Assembly (NCBI RefSeq): GCF_017163755.1
Contig: NZ_JAFIWC010000026.1
Coordinates: forward strand, 1-64,000
Direction: 5' to 3'
Length of the DNA stretch: 64,000 nt
Source: Xanthomonas sp.
Lineage (GTDB): Bacteria; Pseudomonadota; Gammaproteobacteria; Xanthomonadales; Xanthomonadaceae
A model generated the notes under the pieces. The model did not search any database and was not told the origin of the DNA. It was given only the letters and a program-made list of their open reading frames with translations. Positions within the stretch are counted from its first letter, which is position 1. The number at the start of each line of letters is the position of its first letter. Positions 17,314-25,553 of this stretch are shown here, piece by piece. A program made the position numbers and the translations under genes.

Positions 17314-18117
17314 TCAGCGCGTGTCGTCGTCGCGCGGATAGACCGCCGCCACCTGGCAGGCGTTGCCGCGCGGCAGCCGTCCCATGCGTTGCGGGCCGAT
17401 GTCGCCCGCCGCGTTCGGCCCCATGCTCGCCGCGTTCGCGGCCAAGGCGATCTCGTCGAGCGCGACGACGCGATCGCCCGGATTGCCGCAGATCGCGTTC
17501 AGGCCCATGCCCGACTCGAACTGGATCGACGGCGAGCCGTCCAGTTCGGAGCAGCGCTGCGCCAGCTCCACCCGGTAGTAGCGATGGCCGCCGGAACGGC
17601 GCGGGGCCACTTCCACCACCAGGCCCTGCGCATCCTCGTGCCACGAGCGCAGCTGGCGCGGATTGAAGCAATAGGCGGAGGAACCGCCGAAGCCGCGCCG
17701 GCGCTCGCCCTGCACCTGCACCGCCGCCAGCGTCGCCACGTCGTCGCGGTCGCCGGCGCGCGCCAGCATCGCGTATTCGCGCGCGGCGATCGGCTGCACC
17801 GCCGCCACCGGGCACAGCTGCGCGGAAGTCCGCACGAATTCGCGCGGCTGCCCGCACAGCCAGCCGTCGGCGGCGAGCAGCTGCGCCGTCGCGTCCTGCT
17901 CGATGCCGGGGCAGTCGCTGCCCAGCTGCAGGCGGAAATGGCGCCCCTGGGTGGTGGCGATGGCCAAGGTGCGCGGGTCGGCCTGGTGCAACTCGCCGAC
18001 CTGGCGCGCATCCAGGCAGCCATGGGCCGGCGGCGTGCGCGGCGGAGTGCCCGGTGGCGTCTGGGCGCCGGCATGGGCGGCGAGCAGGAGACAGCACCAC
18101 AACGGGAAACGTCGCAT
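17314..18117 (-). CDS. Secreted DUF6491-like protein with internal duplication
   Basis: The 267-residue product starts with a signal peptide (MRRFPLWCCLLLAAHAGA). Two related halves follow: CLDARQVGELHQADPRTLAI...RLQLGSDCPGI and CFNPRQLRSWHEDAQGLVVEV...RVELAQRCSEL. The shared pattern C-x3-RQ-x-x-x-x-H/W...L-x-x-x-C suggests two tandem DUF6491-like units, each ending in CG-containing loops (LCGQPREFVR, ICGNPGDRVVAL). It is probably periplasmic. I recognise no enzymatic motif. I chose the ATG at 18117 as the start of the signal peptide. Confidence 0.7.
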   Translation of the reverse strand: MRRFPLWCCLLLAAHAGAQTPPGTPPRTPPAHGCLDARQVGELHQADPRTLAIATTQGRHFRLQLGSDCPGIEQDATAQLLAADGWLCGQPREFVRTSAQLCPVAAVQPIAAREYAMLARAGDRDDVATLAAVQVQGERRRGFGGSSAYCFNPRQLRSWHEDAQGLVVEVAPRRSGGHRYYRVELAQRCSELDGSPSIQFESGMGLNAICGNPGDRVVALDEIALAANAASMGPNAAGDIGPQRMGRLPRGNACQVAAVYPRDDDTR

Positions 18118-18530
18118 CAGGCAATCCTTGCGCTGGAGTGGTCCGAGCATGCGACGGATGCGCGCGCCGCGCAACCGGCGCTGCGCGGCTGCCGTTGCGT
18201 GTGCGCGGACGGGCGTCGGCCGTCGACCGTCGCTACCGATAGCAAAGGCGCCAGCGGGTCGATCTCGCAGGAGTCGCGGTTGGCAGGCTGATGCAGCCTG
18301 CAGGAGAGCTCAGTGCCGACGTTGTCCGCGGCGGGATGGCCGGTCGCCACGCCGGCAGCGCGACGGCTTCGGCTCCGCCACCGTGCCGGCGCATAAGCGC
18401 CTCAGCGGCGACGTGTTGCAGCCCGGCAACGCCCGCTATCGCCTCCTGCGCATGGAGCCGATTGCGCGGTCACGGGACCGGGAACACGGTCCCGCGGGCC
18501 GGCGCAGTTCTCGCCGGCCCGCCACGACGC
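18118..18530. other. Intergenic region, no gene seen
   Basis: Just over 400 bases lie between the DUF6491 start and the MFS stop. Open frames here are short or extensions of shadows. I found no clean terminator despite the end of a long operon nearby. Confidence 0.4.
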
Positions 18531-19742
18531 TCAGCTGGCGTCAGCCGCCCAGCCGCGGCGCGGCTGCGCGATCGCCCACGCCAGGAGCAGCAGCGCCAAT
18601 GGCGCCCACGGCAGGTGGGCGGCGCCGTAGCCCTGCAGCAGCGCGCCGCCGAGCAGGCCGCCGCCGGCGATCGCCAGGTTCCAGCCGGTGACCACCAGCG
18701 ACTGCGCCAGGTCGGCGGCGTCGCCGGCGCGGCGCGCGATCGCGGTCTGGAACAGCGTGGCGCAGCCGCCGAACGCCAGGCCCCAGGTCGCCAGCGCCGC
18801 GGCCAGAAGCGCCGGCGCGCGCGGCCACAGCGCCATCGCCAGCGCCGCCAGGGCGAACAGGACGATGCTCGCCAGCAACAGCGGCCGCATCCAGCGGTCG
18901 ATCCACACCCCGACCGCGACGATGCCCAGCAGCGAGGCGACGCCGAACAGCAGCAGGTAGCGGTCCACCGCGGACGCGGCCGTGGACAGCGCCAGCAGCG
19001 GCGCCACGTAGGTGTAGAGCAGGTTGTGCGCGAGCACGAACAGCAGCAGTACCGCCAGTACCTGGGCGATGCCGGGCAGCGCCAGCACGCGGCGCAGCGG
19101 CAGTGCGGCGCTCGCGGCTTGGCCGGCGAAATCGGGCAGGGCGGCGCGTGCCCAGCCGAGCAGGCCCAGGCTCAGCAGCGACATCGCGCCGAAGGTCCAG
19201 CGCCAGCCCAGCTGCTGCCCGAGCAAGGTGCCGGCGGGCACGCCCAGCGCCAGCGCCAGCGGCGTGCCCACCATCGCCACCGCGATCGCGCGGCCCTGCT
19301 GCGCCGGCGCCACCATCCGGCTGGCATAGCCGGCCAGCAGCGCCCACAGCAGCCCGGCGCTGACGCCCGCGACCAGGCGCGCGGCCAGGATCAGCGCATA
19401 GCTGGCGGACAACGCGGTGACCGTATTGGCCACCGCGAAGCCGGCGATGGCGAACAGCAGCAACGGCCGCCGCCGGTGGCGCCGGGTGGCGGCGGTGAGC
19501 GGTATCGCCGCCAGCAGCGAACCGAGCGCGTACACCGTGACCAGCTGGCCGATCCACGCCTCGCCCACGCCCAGCCCGGCCGCCATCGCCGGCAGCAGGC
19601 CGGCCGGCAGCGCCTCGGTGAGGATGGTGACGAAGCCGGCGCAGGCCAGCGCGAGCAGTCCGGCCCAGGGCAGGCGCCGCGCGGCGACCGCGCTGCCCGG
19701 GTCGGGCGCGGCCGCGCACGGCGCGAGGCGTTCGCCGCTCAT
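18531..19742 (-). CDS. MFS efflux transporter (AraJ/SotB-like)
   Basis: The 403-residue protein has 12 predicted membrane helices. Its first helices (ILTEALPAGLLPAMAAGLGVGEAWIGQLVTVYALGSLLAAIPL) match the drug/sugar-efflux (DHA1, AraJ/YdhP/SotB) branch, and the antiporter-motif region GVPAGTLLGQQLGWRWTFG lies in helix 5. It should pump a small molecule out in exchange for protons. Its ATG overlaps the TGA of the upstream serine hydrolase (ATGA), so the two are coupled and probably act on related compounds. Confidence 0.85.
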   Translation of the reverse strand: MSGERLAPCAAAPDPGSAVAARRLPWAGLLALACAGFVTILTEALPAGLLPAMAAGLGVGEAWIGQLVTVYALGSLLAAIPLTAATRRHRRRPLLLFAIAGFAVANTVTALSASYALILAARLVAGVSAGLLWALLAGYASRMVAPAQQGRAIAVAMVGTPLALALGVPAGTLLGQQLGWRWTFGAMSLLSLGLLGWARAALPDFAGQAASAALPLRRVLALPGIAQVLAVLLLFVLAHNLLYTYVAPLLALSTAASAVDRYLLLFGVASLLGIVAVGVWIDRWMRPLLLASIVLFALAALAMALWPRAPALLAAALATWGLAFGGCATLFQTAIARRAGDAADLAQSLVVTGWNLAIAGGGLLGGALLQGYGAAHLPWAPLALLLLAWAIAQPRRGWAADAS

Positions 19743-20947
19743 GCCGGCACGCCGCGCACGCTGGCGTAGACCGCATCGCGCAGTTCGACCACGAACGTAC
19801 CGGACATGCCTTCGTACAAGGTGTTGGTCAGCGCCACCACGCTCAGCTGCCGCGCCGGGTCGACGAACCAGCTGTGCCCGTAGGCGCCACCCCAGCGCCA
19901 GGTGCCGGGCGCTTCCGGGGTCGCGGTCGGTGCCGGGTCGCGCAGCACCGCAAAGCCCAGGCCGTAGCCCCAGCCCGGCCCGTCCGGCGGGCCGAACTCG
20001 CCGGCCTGCGCGCGGCCCATCTCCGCGGCCAGCGCGGCCGGCATCAGCGGCGCGCCGCCGCGGCGCAGCGCCTCGAGCAGGCGCAGCACGTCGCCGGCGC
20101 TGCCGACCATGCCGGCGCCGGCGGAGGCGAAGGCGTTGCGGTCCAGCGCGCGCGAGGGATGGAACACGATGCCGGCGGTGTCGGGAAACGGCGCCACGCT
20201 CTCGCCTTCGCCAAGGCGATGCGGCTGCGGTTCGCCGCCGACGTAGGGCACCGCCAGGCGGGCGGGATCGTCGGCGTGGAAATCGGTGGCGTGCATGCCC
20301 AGCGGCGCGGTCACCAGTTCGCGCACCAGCGCCGGCAGCGGCTGGCCGGCCGCCGCCTCCAGCACCGCGCCGGCGACGTCGATCGACAGCGAATAGCCCC
20401 AGCCGCTGCCGGGCGCGTACTGCAGCGGCACCTGGGCCAGGCGGCGCAGGTTCTGCTCCAGGCTCAGGCCGCTGTCGTCCATGCCGTCGGACACCCCGGC
20501 GCGCGCGTGCGCGCCGTCGGCAGGCTCGAGGAAGCGGTAGCCGAGCCCGGCGCTGTGGCTGAGCAGCTGGCGCAGGCTGATGTCCGGTACCCGGCCGTCG
20601 GCCAACGCGGGACGGAACCACGGCAGCCAGCGCGCGATCGGCGCATCCAGCGCCAGGCGGCCCTGCGCGACCAGCGCCAGCGCCGCCGCCGCGACGATCG
20701 GCTTGCTGACCGAGGCCAGGCGGAACGTGGCGTCCTCGCGCATCGGCCGCTGCGCCTCGCGGTCGGCCCAGCCGGCGGCGCGGCGGTACACGCACGCGCC
20801 ACGGTGGGCGACCAGCACCACCGCGCCGACCAGCCGGTGCTGCCGCAGCGCGGCGTCGATCGCGGCATCGAGCGGGGCGGCCTGCTGCGGCGAAAGCGGC
20901 GCCGCATGGGCCGCGGGCACGGGGGCATCGGTGGGGGAAGTGGGCAT
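19739..20947 (-). CDS. Serine hydrolase of the beta-lactamase (class C / EstB) family
   Basis: The 402-residue protein has the SxxK motif SVSK near residue 80 with the nucleophilic Ser, a Tyr motif in GWGYSLSID near residue 185, and a late WGGAYGHSWFVDP region where class C enzymes carry KTG or HxG. No clear signal peptide is seen (it begins MPTSPTDAPVPAAHAAPLSP), so it is more likely an intracellular esterase or transacylase than a periplasmic beta-lactamase. It is coupled to the MFS gene and divergent from a LysR regulator, which probably controls both. Confidence 0.83.
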   Translation of the reverse strand: MPTSPTDAPVPAAHAAPLSPQQAAPLDAAIDAALRQHRLVGAVVLVAHRGACVYRRAAGWADREAQRPMREDATFRLASVSKPIVAAAALALVAQGRLALDAPIARWLPWFRPALADGRVPDISLRQLLSHSAGLGYRFLEPADGAHARAGVSDGMDDSGLSLEQNLRRLAQVPLQYAPGSGWGYSLSIDVAGAVLEAAAGQPLPALVRELVTAPLGMHATDFHADDPARLAVPYVGGEPQPHRLGEGESVAPFPDTAGIVFHPSRALDRNAFASAGAGMVGSAGDVLRLLEALRRGGAPLMPAALAAEMGRAQAGEFGPPDGPGWGYGLGFAVLRDPAPTATPEAPGTWRWGGAYGHSWFVDPARQLSVVALTNTLYEGMSGTFVVELRDAVYASVRGVPA

Positions 20948-21028
20948 GGACGCAGTTCGCGGAGGAGGGAGTCACAGCGTGGGCGCGTGCCGATTGCGGA
21001 AAAAGACGGGTAAAGTTCCTGGCAACAA

Positions 21029-21042
21029 GGACATCAATGTCC
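21029..21042. promoter_or_regulatory. Candidate LysR operator palindrome
   Basis: The sequence GGACATCAATGTCC is an inverted repeat (GGACAT / ATGTCC) with a two-base centre. It lies 15 bases before the LysR start and in the 109-base divergent gap with the hydrolase-MFS operon, the classic place for a LysR-type autoregulatory site. Confidence 0.4.
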
Positions 21043-21056
21043 GTAATGGCGATGCA

Positions 21057-21956
21057 ATGGACAGTCTGGGCAGCTTGCGGGGTTTCGTACAGGTGGTCGA
21101 AAGCGGCGGTTTCGCCGAGGCCGGGCGCACGCTGGGCCTGTCCGCCTCGGCGATGGCCAAGAGCGTGTCGCGGCTGGAGCAGTCGCTGGGCGTACGCCTG
21201 CTCCACCGCAGCACCCGCAGCCTGACCCTGACCGCGGAGGGCCAGCTGTTCCTGGCGCGTTGCCGGCGCATCCTGGCCGAGGCCGAAGCGGCACGCAGCG
21301 AGCTGAGCAGCCATGCCGCGACGCCGAAGGGACGGTTGCGGATCAGCCTGCCGATGAACAACAACGTGCTGCTGCCGCTGCTGGCCGAGTTCATGCGCGC
21401 CTATCCGCAGGTGCAGCTGGACCTGGATTTCGACGACCGCCTGGTGGACGTGATCGAGGAGGGTTTCGATGCGGTGCTGCGCGTTGCCGAGCCGGACGAT
21501 TCGCGTCTGGCGTCGCGGCGCCTGGGCCGCTTCAGGCGCTGCCTGGTCGCCTCGCCGGACTACCTGCAGCGCCGCGGCACGCCGCAGCGTCCGGCGGAAC
21601 TGGTCTCGCATCATTGCCTGCACTACCGCTTCCGCAGCAGCGGGCGCCTGGAGGCATGGCCGCTGGGCGCGGCCGCCGAGGGCGTGCAGATCCCGGTGTC
21701 GATGGTCTGCAACAACATCGAGACGCGGCTGAGCCTGGCGCTGCGCGGCTGCGGCATCGCCTTCCTGCCCGAGCACTCGGTACGCGCGGAACTGGATGCC
21801 GGCACGTTGTGCACGGTGCTCGACGACTACGTCGATTCCACCGGCACCTTCCATCTGCTGTGGCCGTCGGCCCGGCACATGCTGCCGAAGCTGCGCGTGT
21901 TCATCGACTTCATCGGCCGGCGCCTGCCGCAGGAGCCGGGCATCGATCCCACCTAG
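21057..21956 (+). CDS. LysR-family transcriptional regulator
   Basis: The 299-residue protein has an N-terminal winged helix-turn-helix (LRGFVQVVESGGFAEAGRTLGLSASAMAKSVSRLEQSLGVRLLHRSTRSLTLT) and a C-terminal effector-binding domain (GRLRISLPMNNNVLLPLLAEFMRAYPQVQLDL...). It resembles the DsdC/AaeR-like branch with one co-inducer pocket. It is divergent from the serine hydrolase-MFS operon, so regulation of that operon is the likely role. The effector is unknown. The ATG at 21057 starts the HTH directly; longer frames are not family-like. Confidence 0.9.
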   Translation: MDSLGSLRGFVQVVESGGFAEAGRTLGLSASAMAKSVSRLEQSLGVRLLHRSTRSLTLTAEGQLFLARCRRILAEAEAARSELSSHAATPKGRLRISLPMNNNVLLPLLAEFMRAYPQVQLDLDFDDRLVDVIEEGFDAVLRVAEPDDSRLASRRLGRFRRCLVASPDYLQRRGTPQRPAELVSHHCLHYRFRSSGRLEAWPLGAAAEGVQIPVSMVCNNIETRLSLALRGCGIAFLPEHSVRAELDAGTLCTVLDDYVDSTGTFHLLWPSARHMLPKLRVFIDFIGRRLPQEPGIDPT

Positions 21957-22638
21957 GCGCCGGCACGCGCGGTGGAAGGCCGACATCGGAGCGCATGCCG
22001 GCTTCGCCACGCGGCCGGCGCGAGGCGCTGGCGTCGCGGCGCGTCGGGTGGCCGATATGCGCGTGGCGCGCCGTATCGCCGTCGCGCTGGCTCGACGGCG
22101 CGGCGCGCCGCCGACGGCAAAGTCCGCTTCGGGTCGGCGCATCCGCGCGCTGCTTCCGATGACGAAGATGCCGCGCCGGCACGCGTGGACGTGCCCGCCC
22201 GACCAGACATGCGGTCGCGAGCGGTTCGCCCATACGCGGCGGCGGCCTTCCAACTGGAGCGCTACGCCATGCGGACACGCTTCACCACGGCAGCGGTACC
22301 GCTTCCCCGTTGGCGTGTTCGCCGTAGTACAGCGACGGCAGGAAACGCGCGAGGAAGGCGAACGCGGTGCAGCAGTGCTGCATCAGGCCCAGGCCGATCG
22401 CGTCGCCGGCATCGCGATGCGGATCGTCGCTGGCGCGGCCGAGCACGAAGCGGCTGCGCAGCACGCGCCAAACGGCATGTCGCGGGCAACGTGGAGCATC
22501 GCGCCGTACCGCACCGCGCGTCGTGCGCATGGGCGTGAAGGCTGACGTTTGTCATGCGCAGGCGATGATGCTTTGCCGGTGGCGGCGCGGCCGGCGCGGC
22601 ATAGACTTTCGGCATTCCCCGAACGAACGTGGTGCGAG
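21957..22638. other. Intergenic region with a possible gene remnant
   Basis: Nearly 700 bases separate the LysR gene from the amidohydrolase gene. The only frame with native-looking codons is on the minus strand at 22282-22530 (listed separately). The rest shows no gene or repeat. Confidence 0.4.
22282..22530 (-). pseudogene. Possible short or decayed gene, 82 codons
   Basis: From about codon 24 to its TGA stop the frame has strong third-position G/C, a balanced composition and a plausible protein sequence (DAIGLGLMQHCCTAFAFLARFLPSLYYGEHANGEAVPLPW). The N-terminal third is Arg-rich and lacks a ribosome site. It could be a small real gene or the C-terminal remnant of a larger one. I do not recognise a family. 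Confidence 0.3.
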
Positions 22639-23919
22639 ATGCGAATCCATTGTCTGTTCCTGGCGCTGCTGCTGGCGACGCCGATCCTGCATGCCGGCGA
22701 GCTGGCGATAGTCGGCGCGACGGTGATCGCATCGCCGCAGGCCGAACCGTTGCGCGATGCGATGGTGCTGGTGCGCGATGGTCGCATCGTGCAGGTGGGG
22801 CGCCGCGACCAGGTCGCGCTGGCGGCGGACGTGGAGCGGATCGATGGCCGCGGCGGCACCGTGCTGGCCGGGTTCTGGAACAGCCACGTGCACCTGCTCG
22901 CGCCGCCGCTGCTCGACGCCGCACGCGCGCCCGCCGCTGCGGCGCAGGCGCAGTTGCGCCAGCAGCTGACCCGCTGGGGGTTCACCAGCGTGTTCGAACT
23001 GGCCGGCCTGCCGGACAACACGCTGGCGCTGCGCCGCCGCATCGACGCCGGCGAGCTGCAAGGGCCGCTGCTGCTGACCGTGGACGCGCCGTTCTATCCG
23101 GAACACGGCACCCCGGTCTACGTGCGCGATTTCCTCGCCGCGCAGCGGGTGCCCAGCGCGGAGGTGGCCGATCCGGACAGCGCGCGGCAGCGTGCGCAGG
23201 CGCAACTGCGCGCAGGCGCCGACGGCAGCAAGCTGTTCGCCGGCGCGATCGTCGGCGGTGCCGAGGGCGTGCGGCCGATGCCGGTGCCGATCGCGCAGGC
23301 GGTAGTCGAAGCCACGCATGCCGCCGGCAAGCCGGTGTTCGCCCATCCCACCGACCTGCGCGGCATCGAAATCGCGCTGCAGTCGGGCGTCGACGTGCTG
23401 GCGCATACCACCCCGGCCGCCGGGCCGTGGCCGCAGGGCCTGGCGCAGCGGCTGGCGCGCGAGGACGTGGCATTGGTGCCGACGCTGGCGCTGTTCGAGC
23501 TGGAGCTGGGCCGCGAAGGCGCGCCGCCGGCGCTGATCGAACGCTTCGCCGCCGCGGCCCGGCAACAGGTCGGCGCGCTGCGCGCTGCCGGCGGCACGCT
23601 ACTGTTCGGTACCGACGTCGGCTTCATCGACGAAGCCGATACGCGGCGCGAGATCCGCCTGCTCGGCGCGGCGGGCGTGGACAGCCGCGCGCTGCTGGAG
23701 ATGCTGACCACCGCGCCGGCGCAGCGCTTCGGCTATGCGCAGCGCAAGGGCCGCGTCGCGGCCGGCTACGATGCCGACCTGGTGCTGGTGAACGGCGACC
23801 CGCTGCGCGATCCGCTGGCCTATGCCGATGTCGCCGCGACGATCCGGGGCGGACAGGTGATCCATCGCCAGGACCCCGCGCCGGCCACAGGCCAAGCGCC
23901 GGCGGCTGCGCCGCGCTGA
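22639..23919 (+). CDS. Secreted amidohydrolase-family protein (imidazolonepropionase-like)
   Basis: The 426-residue protein starts with a signal peptide (MRIHCLFLALLLATPILHAG) and has the composite amidohydrolase fold. Metal ligands are visible: HxH in NSHVHL, Lys in GSKLFAG (where a bridging Lys is expected), His in VFAHPTD and LAHTTP, and Asp in LFGTDVGF; the C-terminus returns to the beta-sandwich (AGYDADLVLVNGDPL). The usual DxHxH is N-S-H-V-H here. It may be a periplasmic prolidase-like or cyclic-amide hydrolase; substrate unknown. The ATG at 22639 fits the signal peptide. Confidence 0.82.
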   Translation: MRIHCLFLALLLATPILHAGELAIVGATVIASPQAEPLRDAMVLVRDGRIVQVGRRDQVALAADVERIDGRGGTVLAGFWNSHVHLLAPPLLDAARAPAAAAQAQLRQQLTRWGFTSVFELAGLPDNTLALRRRIDAGELQGPLLLTVDAPFYPEHGTPVYVRDFLAAQRVPSAEVADPDSARQRAQAQLRAGADGSKLFAGAIVGGAEGVRPMPVPIAQAVVEATHAAGKPVFAHPTDLRGIEIALQSGVDVLAHTTPAAGPWPQGLAQRLAREDVALVPTLALFELELGREGAPPALIERFAAAARQQVGALRAAGGTLLFGTDVGFIDEADTRREIRLLGAAGVDSRALLEMLTTAPAQRFGYAQRKGRVAAGYDADLVLVNGDPLRDPLAYADVAATIRGGQVIHRQDPAPATGQAPAAAPR

Positions 23920-24332
23920 CGCGGTGCGGGCGCTGCGCCCTTCGATTTCGTAGGTGCATGTGGCAGCTGCGCGAGGGGAGTGGCAGGTCGCGATGCGCGT
24001 GCGGCGGCGTGCGGCCTCGCGTCGGGTTGCGGCGTTCAGAGGGACGGCGCTGTTCGCGCACGACGAAGCCGCGAACAACCGTCTCCGGGCTCCGACCGTC
24101 CCGGCGAGGGACTGCCCTGAAGAGGTACAGCTAAGACGCTTCTCCACCGATTCGCAGATGAACGCAGCAGCGACTGGTCGCGGCAGGCGGTCCGGCAATG
24201 TCCGTCGCGTCCGAGGCTCCGCCGTGCCCGTACCGCCCGGAGGGCTGCAACGCGGCGTTGCGCACGCGCGGCTTCACCTTCATGCTGCAATGCACAATAA
24301 TAGGCGGCCTCCTCACTTCTCCGGGGCCTGCC
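23920..24332. other. Intergenic region upstream of the second MFS gene
   Basis: About 410 bases follow the amidohydrolase stop. The last part (24285-24305) is unusually A/T-rich with a patch ACAATAATAGG that could be the -10 region for the MFS gene. No gene is convincing; the long frames starting before 24333 are not MFS-like at their N-termini. Confidence 0.4.
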
Positions 24333-25550
24333 ATGCCTACCGCCACTCCTGCGCCGCCGCTGTCGCGGCGCGGCTATGTGCTGATCCTGTTCGCGCTGGC
24401 GATGGGCGGCTTCGCGATCGGCACCAGCGAGTTCTCCACGATGGGGCTGATGCCGTACATCGCCGGCGGGCTGTCGATCAGCGAGCCGCAGGTCGGCCAC
24501 CTGATCAGCGCCTATGCGCTGGGCGTGGTGGTCGGCGCGCCGCTGCTGGCGATCGTCGGCGCGCGCTGGCCGCGGCGCACGCTGCTGCTGGCGCTGATGG
24601 GCTTCTATGCGGTCGGCAACCTGGCCAGCGCGCTGGCGCCGGACTACCACAGCATGCTGATCGTGCGCTTCATCGCCGGCCTGCCGCACGGCGCGTACTT
24701 CGGCGTGGCGACGCTGGTCGCCGCGTCGATCAGCCCGCCGCACCAGCGCGGCGCGGCGGTCAGCCGGGTGCTGCTCGGCCTGAACCTGGCGGTGCTGATC
24801 GGCAACCCGCTGGCCACCTGGATGGGGCAGGTGGCGCAGTGGCGCTATGCGTACGGCCTGGTCGCGCTGATCGCACTGCTGACCGTGGCGCTGGTGTTCC
24901 GGCTGCTGCCGGCCGACCCGCACGAACCGCGGCAGCAGCCGCTGCGCGAGCTGCGCGCGTTCAACCGGCCGCAGGTGTGGCTGGCGCTGGGCATCGGCTC
25001 GATCGGCTTTGCCGGCATGTTCTGCGTCTTCAGCTATCTGGCGCCGACCCTGACCCAGGTCACCGGCGTATCCGAATCCTGGATCCCGTTCGCGATGTGC
25101 GCGTTCGGCCTTGGCGGCCTGCTCGGCAATCTCGCCGGCGGCTGGCTGTTCGATCGCCTGCAGTTCCGCGCGGTGCCGATCGTGCTGGTGTGGTCGATGC
25201 TGGTGCTGCTGGCGTTCCCGCTGGCCGCGCTGTCGCCGTGGACGGTGCTGCCGGCGGTGGTCGCGGTCGGCACCATGGGCGCGCTGGCGCCGGTGCTGCA
25301 GACCCGGTTGATGGACGTGGCCAGCGAGGCGCAGACCCTGGCGGCCGCGTCCAACCACGCCGCGTTCAATTTCGCCAACGCGCTGGGGCCGTGGATGGGC
25401 GGGCTGGCGATCAGCGCCGGGCTGGGCTGGACCTCCACCGGCTATGTCGGCGCGGCCGCCGCGGTGGGCGGACTGCTGGTGTACCTGTGGGCGCGCCGGG
25501 ACGCGCGCCGCGCGCAGCGCCTGGCCACCGCCGGTTGCGGATGCGGTTGA
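24333..25550 (+). CDS. MFS efflux transporter (YdhP/AraJ-like)
   Basis: The 405-residue protein has 12 predicted membrane helices. Its first helices (GTSEFSTMGLMPYIAGGLSISEPQVGHLISAYALGVVVGAPLLAI) closely follow the AraJ/YdhP/arabinose-efflux branch, with GARWPRRTLLLALMGFYAVGN as the motif-A loop and GLPHGAYFGVATLVAASI after helix 4. It likely exports a sugar or drug by proton antiport. I chose the ATG at 24333 (MPTATPAPPLSRRGYVL). The gene is convergent with the TPR gene, with three bases between the stops. Confidence 0.9.
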   Translation: MPTATPAPPLSRRGYVLILFALAMGGFAIGTSEFSTMGLMPYIAGGLSISEPQVGHLISAYALGVVVGAPLLAIVGARWPRRTLLLALMGFYAVGNLASALAPDYHSMLIVRFIAGLPHGAYFGVATLVAASISPPHQRGAAVSRVLLGLNLAVLIGNPLATWMGQVAQWRYAYGLVALIALLTVALVFRLLPADPHEPRQQPLRELRAFNRPQVWLALGIGSIGFAGMFCVFSYLAPTLTQVTGVSESWIPFAMCAFGLGGLLGNLAGGWLFDRLQFRAVPIVLVWSMLVLLAFPLAALSPWTVLPAVVAVGTMGALAPVLQTRLMDVASEAQTLAAASNHAAFNFANALGPWMGGLAISAGLGWTSTGYVGAAAAVGGLLVYLWARRDARRAQRLATAGCGCG

Positions 25551-25553
25551 GGG

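Noticed and set aside
18531-22253. A single 1240-residue minus-strand frame.
   Set aside because: It fuses the MFS gene with shadows of the serine hydrolase (other frame) and of the LysR gene; the MFS part begins at 19742 with an ATGA overlap.
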